Source of the DNA: Alligator mississippiensis
Taxonomy: Eukaryota; Chordata; Crocodylia; Alligatoridae
NCBI RefSeq assembly: GCF_030867095.1
Contig: NC_081828.1
Coordinates: forward strand, 1,689,001 to 1,753,000
DNA: 64,000 nt
Direction: 5' to 3'
Position numbers and translations under genes: made by a program. The notes beneath the pieces were generated by a model, which did not search any database, was not told where the DNA came from, and worked only from the letters and a program-made list of their open reading frames with translations. This document shows, one piece after another, positions 45,276 to 57,640 of this stretch. The number at the start of each line of letters is the position of its first letter. The first letter of the stretch is position 1.

Positions 45276-46265
45276 GTGGGGTTGGCTGGGCATGGGGCAC
45301 TCCCAAGGGCCCTGGCACGGGCATCTGAGCACAACCCTGTGTCCCAAACGTGGCCAAAACCCCTCTGGACTCCGATGGGATTTCCTCCCCCCACCACACG
45401 GTAAATGCCTTGGGGTTTGGCCTTTAAAGGGGGAGCTCGATGGTCCCAGCAAGAAGCCAGGATTAGGCAAGGTGCAGCTAGCTCTCCTCTTCTGCTTGTG
45501 TCTCTTGGTGCCGTCGGAGACCCCTGCGTTGCATGAAGGCCTGTGCGCGTGCATAAGTTGTAGCGCTTTAACGAGACCGCTGTCGTTAAAGCATCCCATC
45601 ACCTGGAGCGCGACGTGGTTCCCGCATAACAGTGCTTCAACAGAAGGAAAAGAAAGCGGCCACAGCGGCGTCGGGCGCCTTTTTCACGCCGTGGCCGTGT
45701 CCATCCTTGCGGGGCACCGGTGTAGCTGTCTTGGCAAACTCTTCACCCGAAACCGAAGGAGTTAGACCAGCACAAAAGCTATTTGTAGGCGAAGCTGGAG
45801 TTTGGATTTGCTTCAATTCTCTTTCTCCTTAAGGGGGGAAAAAAATCGATGTCAGCAGCCTCGCGCGCCGGTGTGACCCTGTAATAACAAACTCGCGTGT
45901 GAAGGGCGGCATTCATGGCCAGCCCTACGGTAACAAATGAGCACGGGCAGGCAGGCGCTGCAGCAGCCCCGTGAATGCAAACCAGGCGCCGGAGAAGCCC
46001 TGGGCATGGGGCGGTCCGGGCGGGGGGACCGCTGCGTAGCCTGGCTCCTGTGGGGAGAGTGCCCGAAAGGTGGTGCCGGCTGTTTGAGACGGCCGGAGAT
46101 GCACGACCGCAGCACGCCGTCACGCACGGGCTGGCCAAGGAGACGTCCTGAATCTGCCAGGGTCAATTCACAACCGGTCGGAGGAAATGCATGGTTCACT
46201 CGGTGCTTAATGCGACTGGGACCGCGTCCCTAACACTGGACGCTGCCGGGTCGAAAGCTCAGCAA

Positions 46266-46352
46266 GACTGGGATGATGGAGTTGGGGCTGGTCCTGCTTG
46301 GAGCAGGGGGCTGGACCTCCTGAGGTCCCTTCCCACCCACATTTACTCTGAT
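46266..46352 (+). mobile_element. CR1 LINE extreme 3' fragment
   Basis: gactgggatgatggagttgg, ggctggtcctgcttggagca and cctcctgaggtcccttccca match the last part of the CR1 tail. Only about 90 bp are present. Confidence 0.85.
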
Positions 46353-46822
46353 TTGAAGACTCGGAGATGCTGGATGTGGTACCGGCATGCCCAGAGTCGT
46401 AGCTAATGTGAACCCGTTTTGGAAGGGACACAAATGACCGTGGGTCAGGGCTCAAACCAGTCTGCAGACAGCTCAAGTTGCCTTGCGAGGCTTGACCCCA
46501 CATCTGCCTGCTCTGGAGTAATTGCGCCTGCCCTCGCCAGTGACTGCGGGAGGCGGACGCCGGCCCGTTGGTTATGCAAAGTGGGTCTAGGTCCACCGAG
46601 AGACCTGCAGACCCCTCTTCCTTACACAGGCCATACAACAGGCGACGTCCGGGGGAAGAGGCAGGGACGGGAGGGATGGTCAATGCCAAGTGACCGCCGG
46701 CCAGCCGGACCCCGGATAGATGGGTCGCTGGGCTGCGCGGCCCCGGGGAGGGAGCAGGGTTGCAGTTTCTGGCAGGTGCATGAGCATTTCATATGCATGT
46801 GCATAGAAATTCTCTATGTATC

Positions 46823-46857
46823 GCGTGTGTGTATGTGTGTATATATGTGTGTATATA
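46823..46857. repeat. TG/TA mixed microsatellite
   Basis: Alternating tgtgtg and tatata dinucleotides form a run of about 35 bp. Confidence 0.85.
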
Positions 46858-47139
46858 AAACGGCACGTCTGTGAATAGATGTGCACCAGCACACCCACGC
46901 CTTCCCTACCCGGCACTGCCTGTCCGGTTACCTTGCAGGAATTAGGCAGCGTTTCTCTCCGTTCCCACTCCCTGACGTCTTGGGGAGCAAAACGCTCGCG
47001 AAGCATCCGGCCGAGGGCCGTCGGGAGCGGCGGGGAGAAATCCCCGTATTCCTCCGGCTCGGGCATTACCCCGCCTCGCCTTTGCAGCAAAGCTCCTCTC
47101 CCGCTCCCCCGTCTCGCTGTCAGCGCCGCGGCACCCTCC

Positions 47140-47480
47140 TTGCTCCCTGTTTTTAATTCTAGTTTCTAATCTCAGCCGCTCCTGTGATAAATTAATTGTA
47201 ATGATAGAGGCCCCAGTTACGAGGTCTGCACCGTTTGCTTGTAATCTGAGCGACAGGTTTAGGGCCTGCTTTATTTAAGATGCGAGGGTAATTACATGGG
47301 AGTTAGCATATGCAGGCAGGGAGATATGATTCATTCTCCCAGCGACGGCCATGACACAGCTGTTTGTCGGATAAAATAGAGGAACCGTGTTGTTACAAAA
47401 TGTTCCCCTTATTATACCTCATTAAAAACAAGGCTGCGATAAGTCAGACCTGGCAATGAATAAAATGTATTGCCCCCTGT
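47140..47480. promoter_or_regulatory. Candidate conserved regulatory block in intron 2
   Basis: This unique AT-rich block of about 340 bp lies between GC-rich flanks. Key words are gtgataaattaattgtaatg, gggtaattacatgggagtta, gagatatgattcattctccc, gacacagctgtttgtcggat (E-box) and aatgaataaaatgta. It has no coding frame or transposon signature. Confidence 0.4.
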
Positions 47481-48884
47481 AAAAGCTGATAGGAGAGAAA
47501 GGGGGTCTTTGAAGCAGCCCGGGGTCATTTATTTGTTTTTTGCCCTCTCACGCTCGTTCTTTCTTCCCTCGCCGGGTTTGTGCGTCGCGCCGGCCGCGCG
47601 GGGAGAGAAGAAAAATGGTTTTCATGCCTTTTTTGAACCCGGTGCTTTCCCTCCCCTGCTCGGGGAGACGTCGGATAATGCCGAATGCGGCCGCGGGCAA
47701 TTAGCAAAGCCGTTTGGCGGGGAACAAAAGGAGAGATTTGTTCTCCTCGGCCGAGCACTACTTGTTCCTCTTCACCTTTCCCCAACGCAACAGGCGGAGA
47801 GAAATCTGCAGATCGCCGAGGCAGCCGGTGGGACTGGTGCCTTCAAAGCCCGAGTGCGAACAAATACAAATCCCAAATAATGTGAAAACCATCCTTTCAG
47901 GAGAGATGAAAATAGATGTGGGGGGTTTTTTTTGGAATAACCTGAAAAGTGTTCAGGTGTTCTTCTTCTTCTTCATCCCCCTCCCCTCCCCTCCCGCTTT
48001 CATGGAGGAAAATAGTGAAAGTTTAAACAATAAAAGCAGAAACCGTGGCGGGCGGGGGAAAAACACCAAGCAACTTCTGAGAGCCGTATGGGGGCGAGAG
48101 GTGTCGAGAGGGGCTCTCTGAACTGGCGTGCTCCCGGAGCGCGCTCAGGCGCTGACGTTCAAAGGACGGCTTTGGCTTTTTCGCTGCGTTTTATTCCCCC
48201 TTTGCACACGCTAAGCTGTCAGACTTTGCCGACTGCAAATCCCACCGGTTTATTATTTGGGGGCTTTAAGGGGACGGTCTTGGCTTTGGTTTTAATGCTT
48301 TTTTTTACTCGGGAGGGGCTGGTGGAGGTTTAAATGATCACCGCTATCTCGTGGACGCCCCGCAGAGCCCCCCGTCATGGCACGGGCAGTGGCACCGGTG
48401 CCGGGAGCTGCCGGAGACGTTTCAAAGGGCCCCCAGAAGCGGGTCGGTTGTGTGTCGCACGCTCGCCCCGGTCCATAAAGCTCCTTTGCTTTCCTTTGGC
48501 TCCTCTCCTGCTTTTCCATGGGCACCACGATGGCACGTAAGGATTGGCGAGGCTGGTCGATGGGAATCTACCCTTTGTAAATGGGCCAAACGGGCCAGGA
48601 TCTTGCTGTCTCTGTGACTGCGGAGGGTGCCGACGACTAAACCCCGCAGTATGTTAATGCACTGGCCAGGGTGTTTTTTTAGGGTCAAATTAGGCACCTG
48701 GGAGCAAACTTGTGCAAGAGCCCTGTGCAGTTGGCTGTGCCATCGTCGGCTGCCTCGTGGGCGCTGGTTTTGAACCCACGGGCGAGACCGTGACAGTTGT
48801 CTGAGGAGCAGCGAGAGCACCGACGCCGGCCCGGGGGCGCGGGTGGAGCGGAGGAATCTGGGTGATGGCTCCTGGCGTCTCTGG

Positions 48885-48960
48885 GCGTGAGCAGGTCTCC
48901 CATCTCTCTGGGCCTTAGTGCTCCTGTCTGCGAAATGGGGATAGCACATGCTGCCCAGAC
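48885..48960 (+). mobile_element. MIR-like SINE remnant
   Basis: ggccttagtgctcctgtctg followed by cgaaatggggatagcacatg is a diverged MIR 3' half. Confidence 0.5.
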
Positions 48961-49489
48961 TAGGAGGTGGCCCTTCTGCAGCCGGGCACTTGTGAAGCGC
49001 CGGCGTGCCCAGCTGGGCCTGCCGTGCCCTGACTCCGACCCGCTCTTTGTTCCTGGTTTGCATGGGGCTGGGACCAGCATGCGTGCGCACAGCAGGCGTG
49101 TAACACACCAGGATCCTGGCCTGCCCCTCCCCTCCCTGCACGCCCAGGGTCCTTCGCGCCCGAGGCTGGCCTGGCCCCCACTCCTCTATCGATCCCCTGC
49201 CCCTGCTCGCGGCGGCCGCGTCGATCGGGGAGTCGTCTGGAACGAGGTGTCCTGTTTCCAAATCACACGCCAGGCAGGAGTGATGGCTCCCAGGCTCCAC
49301 CCTTCCCACCCGGGCAATTTACTAAAATTAGAGCTTAATTAAGCATGCTCTTCCTGGAGATTTTGCATAATTTAGCAGCCTGCCTTAGACAGCCTGGGGG
49401 CTGCAGGGCCGGCCGCTGAGGCGGGAGCGCGGGGGGCTGCCGCGTGCGTCAGCGCCTGCCTGAGGTCCCGATGCTGCTTGAAAGGGAGA

Positions 49490-49610
49490 CTTGGGATGGC
49501 TAGTCCCATTTCACAGGTGAGGAAGCTGAGGCTCAGGGAGACTCGCCCATGCTTGCTCATGAGGCACGGCTGGGATGGACCCCAGACGCGCTCACCCGCG
49601 AGCCAAGGAG
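49490..49610 (-). mobile_element. MIR-like SINE fragment
   Basis: tcccatttcacaggtgagga followed by agctgaggctcagggagact is the well-known MIR phrase on the minus strand. Confidence 0.65.
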
Positions 49611-50759
49611 GCAGACTTGGCCTCCCTTTCCCCAGGTGGAAGTCACTGCATCTTCCCGCGATGCCCCACGTGCTCCCTGTAGAAAAGGGGGCAGACGCGT
49701 GTGCTTGTGCATGTGCGTGCACGCAGGCAGTATCTTCCTGTGCTCGCTGCTGGCTTTCTCTCCCGAGCCATGCTGACACTTCAGGCCCTGCCTTCCCTTC
49801 TCGAGGATGCACGGGCCATTGTACCGCGGTCCTTCGAGCCCTCGCGGGGAGCAGGTGCAGGGAAGCCGTGGGTCTAGAAATGCCGGAGGCCACCTGAGTC
49901 CTCCCCAAAGCAGCCCGGCGGGAGCTCACCCCGAAAGCTGCGGATGGGCAAAGGCAGCCAAACCCTCAGACCCGTGGCTGGGCTGGCAAGAAGCTGGGGT
50001 CCTCCTCGTCTGCTTATAGAGGGGTGCCCGGGGGTCGTTGCCTGCATGCCCGCTCTTGTCCTGCCATGAAGCTGGGAAGGGGGGTCAAGTGACACGGTTT
50101 AACTTCACTTATACCGGGGTAGGAGCAGGCACGTGTGCTGGTTCCTGGTGCACCCGACGTGCAGTCTTGCCTCCTTTCCTCTGCTTGCACGGCCGTGCCC
50201 TGGGCGAGCCCTGCCGTGGCCGTGGGCGCTCGGACGCCGGGTGCGTGGAGGGTCAGGGAGACGTGGACAGATAGGGGCTCCCGCGAGGGCCCTGGGCAGA
50301 TCCCTGGAGGCATGTAGGTGCTTGTTCCTATTTCTCGACCGTTGCAGGTGCCGGGCGCCCCACGGTAGACTCCAGGCCCCCGTAGGAGAGTGTCATGTTT
50401 TGGTTTTCTCTCAAATTTGGACAATAATTCTTCTGTTGCAAAAAGGCCACAACAGGGCAGGATGTTTTGAAGCCTTTGGAAACCTCCGGCCTGATCTTGG
50501 GACTCCCGTCAGCACACGAACATGGCCAGGCACCCCTGAAAGGATCCCCAGGGACCCTGGTTGAGAGTCGCGGCTCTAGTCGTGCAGCTAGGTAGCTGCT
50601 CCCTGGGGTCAGGGGACGCTCCCCCTGGCCCAGCTGCCAAGGGGCTGATTGATGGATTAACAAACTCTCACATATGTGGCAGCAGGAGGAGGAAAAACAG
50701 TCCTTCTTGGCCCCTTGGGGTAGTCGGCAAAGCCCAGAAACCTGGAAAGTCCCCATAGC

Positions 50760-50875
50760 AGAGCATGGGCATCACATCCCTGCCCAGTCCAGCCTCTCCT
50801 TGAAGACCTCCGGGGATGGAGAGTCCACCCCTTCCCTGGGCATCTGTAATAAATGCATGTACTATTTATCGGACG
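50760..50875 (-). repeat. Diverged CR1-like repeat (pair member 2)
   Basis: acatccctgcccagtccagc, ggggatggagagtccacccc, ccctgggcatctgtaataaa and tgcatgtac parallel 45160-45275. Confidence 0.45.
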
Positions 50876-51039
50876 GCGGCCCTTGTCCGAATCGGCCACT
50901 CCGGGGGTGCCCCTCGCCCCGGGGGTGTCTGAGAGCCAAGGGGTCTCTCCCTCGTGCACGGCAGGGAAGGGCTTTGTCAGGCCGAGCTCCTCTCCCGAGG
51001 GACCCTTAAACCCCTGCGAAGGACGGGAAGGCAGCCAAA

Positions 51040-52560
51040 GGGCTTCGCCCCGGGGGCTGCTGCGGAGAGGAGCGAGCGGCCGGCGTCGGGGGTCTTTGCC
51101 GGCTCCGAGGCGCATGCCGGGGGCATGGGTGTAGGAGCACCAGCAGCTGGAGGACGCCCCTTCCACCCCCCGGCTTGGCCCTCGAGGGGCTGAAAGGCAG
51201 GTGAGTAAATCACACGGCCCGGCTCTATCATCGCAGGGCGCCGCATTGTGCCCCGCACAAAGGCGCTAAGTGCTTCGGCCGCGGTGCGTGTGGGGTGCGC
51301 GCCGGCTCGCCTGGGCCCCGGGCCCGCGGAGGCAACGGGGGAAGGAACAATGGGCCGGACACAGGGCTGGGTTTTCCTTGTCGCCGGCCCTAAAGAGCCG
51401 GAGCGACACAATGCCGGGGGGTGGGCTGGGGGGGAGGGCTCTTTGTCCTCCTGTTTTATACACTCTCTTTTCAGGGTGGGGAGAGGGGCTGAAAAGTTTC
51501 TGAATTTCAATCAGCTTTGGCTTTGAAAGAGTTTGGCTTTTGTTGAGGGGCGAGAGCGCGGGGGCGACGCTGGGGGGGAGCGTTTCAGCTGGGCCCGGCG
51601 GGCGGTGGGTGCTGGGAAGGGGGTGGGAAGGCGTCTTTTGCATTTGCTTTAACGACGCTTCCTTTGGCTGCGGGGATTTTTCCCCACCCCACAAAGGGTC
51701 ATCGCGGAGCTCGGTTGCGCTGGGGGGGATGAGGCTTAGCGGCTCCGAGCGGGGCTGGGGGACGTATGAAATATAGGCCTAGCTGAATAGCCCGTCCCGC
51801 GGCCTCCCCCTCCCCGGCGGCAGCTTGGACTCGCGTAAGCTGCTGAAGAATGGACCCACCCATGCCTGGAGACCACCTCCTCCCACCCCGGCTCCCCTTC
51901 CTGGGGCGATGAAGTGGACCAGATCCTATAGCGAGCAGCTGCCTGCCCCGGTGCCCGGCTCCCCAACCCGAGGGCACGGGGCGTCCGAGTTGGGCGCGGG
52001 TGCGCGCTGCCCCGCGGCACCTCGGGAGATGTTCCCGGGGCAGCAATTTGGCGTCCCCGGGTGGCCCCGATGCTGCTGCGTGTGTCCTCGCCGGCGGTGG
52101 GGAGTGGCGCATTGTGCGGGCCCCTGCTGGGAGGACACGGCTGCCACTGCGGAGCAGGCTTTAGAAAGGCTTGTTCGACCTGACACGCTGAAACCCCCTG
52201 GCCGGGCGCCGTGAAATTTCCAATCTCACGGCACCGTGACGGGGAGCGGCGAGCCGAGGGCGGTGCATGGAGAGGCGGGAGAACGACCTCCCTGTGCCAG
52301 CTCGCCCTCCCCCTCCGCTCCGGCGCAGCCGCCATGCCGGAGCGTGCCCGGAGCCGCGCCAGGCTCGGCCGCGGGCCCCGGAGCGCTGGGACCCCGACCA
52401 GCGTCCCCGGGCAGATGGCCCTGCCTCCTTTTGTGCGCGTCTGCTCGGCTCCTGCATGCAGCGTGGGGAGAGGCTCTTTGCCTTTGTTTTGCAGAGGCTC
52501 GGTTAAAGGAAACCACTTCCCTCGGCCTGGTGCTCGCCGGCGCGCCGTGGAGAAGGGTCA
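51040..52560. other. CpG-rich block inside intron 2
   Basis: CG dinucleotides are frequent over about 1.5 kb, with GC-box-like words. Overlapping frames on both strands show no recognisable protein and look like GC-rich chance frames. It could be an intragenic CpG island (alternative promoter) or simply the high background CpG of this genome. Confidence 0.35.
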
Positions 52561-53512
52561 ACGGGAGGGATGAAGGAAACCGTTTCTTCAGGGACGGGTG
52601 TTTGGCCACGGTTATGGCCGAGCTTGCACAATTCAAGGTCATGCATTGCGTCGTTGCAGCTCCGTGCCTCAGTTTCCTCAGCCGTGGAGGCGTGCTGTAC
52701 CCGTGCACACCGGTGCCCGGGGAATGTATTCCCCCTTCCTTCCACCCTGTTAGAAACAGCACGGCCCCTTCCTCCCGGTGCTCCTCACCCTCGCCATCCC
52801 TGAAGACCTTCCTCCACCCCTGCCACTGTCTGAACAAGAAGTGCAAGCACGTGAGGCCTGGCGTCCCATCGCGGCAGGGCCCGAGATCGAGGGCAGGCCG
52901 GCGAAAGTCCGCTCGCGTGGCAGGCTGGCTCCGCTGCTGGATGAGGACACGATGAGGGTCCTTCCAAGCAAATGGCTGTGAATTTTTTCCCCCTCTGCCA
53001 CTGCGTAGCCCGTGCGCCATGTGATACGGAGAAACCGCTCTGGAAACGATTGTCCCAAGCTTTGGGAAGGAAGAGCTGGTTTTTTCCTTGAACCTCCAGC
53101 CACAGCCAGGTCCTATCGCTGCCCTGGGCTGAGGCGTCCGTGAGGACCCAGCCCGGGGAAGCTCTGCAAATGCCCCCGGTTCTCGCCCCGGGGTGGGAAG
53201 TGGAGGAGTCCGACCTGCTAACGGGATAAACGTCCCGTTTCCAGTCCCTCGGGGGCCCGGGGTGTGGGACCGCGGGCTCACCAGGAAGAAAATAACTCGC
53301 GCCCGTCCTGGGCCTCATGCCCGCGTAGCTTGGGGGGAAATTCCACAATTACCGGGGAAAGCGGGAGCGGGGCTCGTTTGGTCCGGCTGTTTTCCCTTTA
53401 AGAGAGGCAGCTGGCGGAGGCCGTTCGGAAATTCGGGACCTTTGCCCCCGCGCACCCTGCACGTGTAACGTAGCACGTGTTGTGCCACGGTTACGTGCGG
53501 CTGCTTCATCGG

Positions 53513-53674
53513 AAATCATAGAAAATGAGAGTTGGACGGGACCTCGGGGGTCCCGTCCAGTCCAGTCCAGCCCCTGCTCCAAGCAGGACCGGGCCCAACT
53601 CCATCATCCCACCAGGGCTTTGTCTACCCGGGGCTTCAACACCTCCACGGATGGAGACGTGCCACCGCTCGGGG
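53513..53674 (-). mobile_element. CR1 LINE 3' fragment
   Basis: It starts aaatcatagaaaatgagagt and runs through gggacctcgggggtcccgtc, caggaccgggcccaactcca and cacggatggagacgtgccac. It has the complete 3' terminal ATCATAGA-type end. Confidence 0.92.
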
Positions 53675-54584
53675 CTGCTGCTGCTGCGGGGTCTAAATCA
53701 GCCGCGGAGACATTTGTGGTGCTCAGTAACTACAAGAAAGGGGTGGCGGGCACGAAGATGTGCCACGTCCACCGAAGGAGTTGACTGCATCCCAAGCACC
53801 CGGCGGGAAGGAAAGCGGCATGCTCAGATATTTCTCACCCCTCGACCGAGGGCTTCTGGCAAACCATGGCGGGGTTGGGCTGTGGGCAGCAAAACCATCG
53901 TCCCCTCGCCGCCTGCAAAATCCCACGGCGGGGAATCTCCCCTTATGCGTGCAGGGCTGGTTTCTCGCCGTGCGCCACGGCTGCTCCTCCGTGGGCTGCA
54001 GACCGGCGCCGGGGGGAGCGGACGGACGTCCTGCCACGGGTGCTGTCGCCAGCCAGTGAATTGCAGAAGTGGCGGAGATCCCACGGGACCGGGAGCCACG
54101 GCCACGGGTCCAAACCCCCAAGGATTTTGCGCTGGGCTTGGATTCCCGCAGCCCAAAAGCTGCCAGGGGGACTCAAGCTGACGGGGCTTCCCGCAGAGAC
54201 GGGCCGAGAAGGGGAAACCAATGCATCGCAGCAATGTGGATACGGGGCACCCACGGTCGGGCCGGATCAAGGCGCTATCCTGCCAGGACGTAAATCTGCA
54301 TCGACCCCGAACGCGGGCCCGTCCGGACGAGCTCCGCCAGCTCCCGCAGGTTTCTCGCGGATTCGGGGCCAGCGTGCGGGGATTTCCGGGGCCGCTTTGC
54401 TCTTCAAAAATAAAAAACAGCGACTTCAGATTTCCCCCCTCCTTGTGCCCAATTCCCAGCTGGCAAAAAAAAGCGCCCCTGGGTTTTGCAGAGTTGCTTT
54501 CCTTTGCCTCCTGTAGCGCAGGTTAAGCTAGTGCCAGCTCCGGTCTCGGGAGAATCCCCTCCAACCCCCTCTTGCCTTGCTCCG

Positions 54585-54760
54585 TCGCCGGCAGCTTTTT
54601 CATTATTTATTTAATGTCTTGTACCGTAAATAATGGTGACTTTATGGTTATTAGGAACGGGTTAAGGTACATGCGGGCAGCACCAGGCTGCCTTCAAAAG
54701 GAACAGGCCCGGCATAAAATGTTGCGATAATTGCTTTACTGCTGAGTGCTTGGTCTTTAT
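54585..54760. promoter_or_regulatory. Candidate conserved block
   Basis: Unique AT-rich sequence includes tttcattatttatttaatgt, gtaccgtaaataatggtgac and tttatggttattaggaacgg. It has no repeat or coding signature. Confidence 0.35.
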
Positions 54761-55451
54761 TTTGTGTCCGATTTGTCTCTTAAGCCAGCGTAACGTTCTC
54801 CCCGCTGCAGGAGAATGCAGAGAGCAAATTGAAGGTCTGAGCGTGAACAATGCAACATGGTGCACTGCTGGGTTTTTCTTTTCTTTTCTCTTTCTTGGTT
54901 CGTCTCTCGACCTCCCCCCCGGTCCTCTCTGCTCCCCGCCCTCCCCCACGCCCGGTCCTCCCTCCCGGCCGCTCTGCTCCGCCGACCTCTCTGCACCCTG
55001 GCCCGGGCAGGTGAGATTGGAGACCGGGCCCGGCCAAATCCTCTGCAAAAGCAAAGATAAAACTAAAGGCACAAAGTGCCGGCACAACAGAGCCTCCATC
55101 GGGGCCTCCAGCTAGCACGGCTTTTCTGCAGGGCCCAGCCTCCGGGGATGCACCAAAGGTCCTGGCATCCTTAGGGCCACGGGTGGCAGGGACGAGGGAT
55201 GCAGGGTTGTGAAAGCGCCGAGTGCGAGGGGCTGCCTCCCCGAGAGGGTCCGTGCCATCCTGCCACACACACTAATTGCCTTGTTAGGAGTAATTAGACG
55301 TGGATTTGTGACTCCCTGAGCACAGAGCTCCTCTTTCCCTCCTCTTAATCATCAAAGGCAGCTGCGATTGAGCCACAAACAATGGACAGTCCCCGAAGCG
55401 GGGGCAAACCCCATGGCACAGCAGGTTTCTCTTCAGCCATCTATCTCTTGC

Positions 55452-55523
55452 ACCCGCGCCCTGCTGCGGGGTTGTACCCGTGCCCTGCCGCGGGGTTGCA
55501 CCCGCGCCCTGCCACGGGGTTGC
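55452..55523. repeat. Three-copy 24-bp tandem repeat
   Basis: Three units of the form acccgYgccctgcYRcgggg plus ttgY occupy exactly 72 bp. They differ at few positions, mainly CpG transitions. Confidence 0.85.
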
Positions 55524-55916
55524 AGTTTGTCCTTCCTTTTCCCGGGAGATTCACCGCCGTGGCAGCTCCCCGGCGGGATGGTGGCCGACTCGCTTCTGCG
55601 ATGCTGAGCTGCTCGCTCAGCCTCTCTCGCGTCTTAGCAGGGATTTTCCCACCTTCCCTGCATGGCAGGGCGGTAGGGAGCCCCGTTGCCTTCCTTGTGG
55701 AGTCGAGGCCTTCGAGGCAGCCTTGGGATCCGTGCAGAGACGACGGGAAACGAAGCGGCATCGTTTCTGGTTCAGAAACGACGACCGTCTCCGTGAGCCT
55801 TCGCTCAGTCCCCTTGCCGCGTACTTCACACTCAGACCTGGTTATGAGGAGCTGATGCCACGGGACGGAGCCCGTGCATGGCTTGCAGGTGCCAAAAGGG
55901 CAGCAGTGGTCTCAGT

Positions 55917-56147
55917 GGGTGCATCCACATGTTCACTAACGTGCTGTCGTTGCTGCGCATGAAGTTTAGTGCGTGCATGACCAAGTACTACATCATGCGC
56001 AATAACTTGTGCCGCCGTGCAGCAGTGCCGGCGCATGGGTTTTGGATATTACCTGCGCGGTAGCGTATTAGCGTGGGTTTTGCCCGGCACGTTACTGCGC
56101 GGTGTTGTCAGGCTACTGCGCCGTTAGCGTCTCGTGTCAACACACCC
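55917..56147. mobile_element. MITE-like element related to 665-856
   Basis: The left end gggtgcatccacatgttcac and the inverse of the right end (gggtgtgttgacacgagacg) form an imperfect terminal inverted repeat. Inside are catgaagtttagtgcgtgca and several tactgcgc/gcgcatg words. It is non-coding and about 230 bp long, and shares the gggtgcatcYacatg terminus with the element at 665-856. Confidence 0.5.
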
Positions 56148-56689
56148 AGCGTGTAAAGACCTCTCTGGCTTTGCCTCGCTCTCCCGAGACTTTTCCTGCT
56201 TTGAACCCAGGCCTTTTCTGACCTTTCTGCTGTCTTCCCACCTGGCACCAGGAAGTGCAAAGGTGCAAAAAACCCCGTGCTCACTTGGAAATAGCTTTGG
56301 CACGAGCTTTGGGCAAAGGTTTGGACCCGGTCTTTGTCCAAAGGGCAGCGGCTAGCAGGCCGATCCATCTCGTCGCTCCCGCGGCGCTGCGGCGTTCGTG
56401 GGAAAGGAGAGCCTGGAGAGGTCTCGCCTTCTCCGGGTCCCTGCAAAAAGCCGTGATTAGGGAGGCAGAATGACGCCAGGGAGGGGGTTTCCCCCCTTGC
56501 AGTGAACAAGGGCTCGTTTTAATCAGGAAACGCTGATACAGTGCAAAACCCCAGGTTGCAGCTCTGCCCAAGAGCATCGGGAGCATGCCTTGCACACAGG
56601 TGTGCCCCCCCCGTGCACACCCCTCACCTGGGCCCAGGGGCCGAGCCCTTCCTAAAGAGCCGGGAGTGGAAATATGAATGAAACAGGCC

Positions 56690-56860
56690 GCGCACGAGGG
56701 AGGAAGGATTTGCTCTGCGTATCTGAGCAGCTTTAATTAGCTGTTCCTGGCGGCTCGTTGGGGTAATCCATTTAAAGGGGCTGCCTTTCATCTGGGAGAG
56801 ATGCTCTCTTCTCGGCTCGGGGAGATGGGCGAGCTGTAATTGGAGCAAGGATTAGGCCGG
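56690..56860. promoter_or_regulatory. Candidate conserved block
   Basis: gagcagctttaattagctgt contains a palindromic TAATTA homeodomain core. It is followed by ggggtaatccatttaaaggg (a TAATCC bicoid-type core) and ggcgagctgtaattggagca. There is no coding or transposon signature. Confidence 0.4.
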
Positions 56861-57269
56861 AGGAGTCCCGAATGCGAGTGCCCCTCGAGAGACGCCTCCT
56901 TTTAAAAAAAGAGGAGGAAACCCCCCCCCCAGCCCCCGAAACAACCCGGCTCCAGCGCCCTCGTCTAACCAGCCACGAAAGTCAGCAGCAAAATGGCCAG
57001 TGCTGCCTCTCCAGGCTTAATGTGTCCTGTTTTCTGACCCCGAAACGTTCCCTTTATGAAAGGATCAAGTTGGGAGCATTGTCCCAGCGCCTTGAAAAGA
57101 GCGGCACAGAATGCTCTTTTGTGTTAAGTTGCCTTTTTTTTAGCTACTGCCTGCTGTGTTTTTTTTCCTCCCCCCTTCTCCGGTGGGGGGAGACTGGGAC
57201 GGACAGTGACACAGACAGAGACTGTCTTGATGAACCATCTGTGCCGGGGTGTAATCCAGTGGAGCTGAA

Positions 57270-57640
57270 AAATTAAACAGCATTTTCAATTAACTTTCTC
57301 TCTCCGGCTCTTTTTTTTTTTTTCTTTTCGGCCTTTCTTATGTGGAAGTTTTCTTTTAACCCTTTAAAAGACACTGGAGTGGGCAGCTGATGGGTCAGGT
57401 GGTGGGTGCGGGGGGCCGGGTTTCTCCGGGGGGGGAAGGGGACGGTCCTAGGAACGGAGGGGGTGATTTATGGGATCTGGCTATTGTTACGGCCGGCCCA
57501 GGACCCTGCCTGTGCCGGCGGTCAGAGCCAGGTGCTGCTGAAACACCATTCATACCAATTAATGCAAGGGTCATCCCTTAATTAATATGACCGGGGGTGT
57601 TTTGATTGTCTAGCTCTTTTATTTCATGATTGATTTTGGA
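57270..57640. promoter_or_regulatory. Candidate conserved block
   Basis: An AT-rich block includes caattaactttctctctccg, and further on ccaattaatgcaagggtcat with cccttaattaatatgaccgg, then ttttatttcatgattgattt. The aattaat word appears on both sides of a short spacer (about 57556-57586). The middle part (57390-57540) is GC-rich. Confidence 0.35.

Larger units (their letters stand above)
42841..53512 (+). other. Intron 2 segment, low in young CR1
   Basis: No RNF220 exon was recognised. It holds an old CR1-like piece, one TGTAGC-end repeat (44376-44533), paired diverged repeats (45160-45275 and 50760-50875), MIR remnants, a TG/TA microsatellite (46823-46857), an AT-rich regulatory candidate (47140-47480) and a CpG-rich run (51040-52560). 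Confidence 0.5.

Noticed and set aside
44143..45602. 418- and 302-codon minus-strand frames
   Set aside because: They span the TGTAGC-end repeat and a CR1-like piece, overlap each other in different frames, and show no known domain.
52790..52860. Possible exon ending AAGCAC before gtgaggcctg
   Set aside because: The donor-like word is present, but there is no recognisable upstream acceptor/exon pair, and the frame does not match the expected RNF220 exon 3, which should begin GC and continue with a lysine-rich segment.
52226..53281. 351-codon minus-strand frame in the CpG-rich block
   Set aside because: Its composition is typical of GC-rich chance frames, and equally long frames lie on the other strand.
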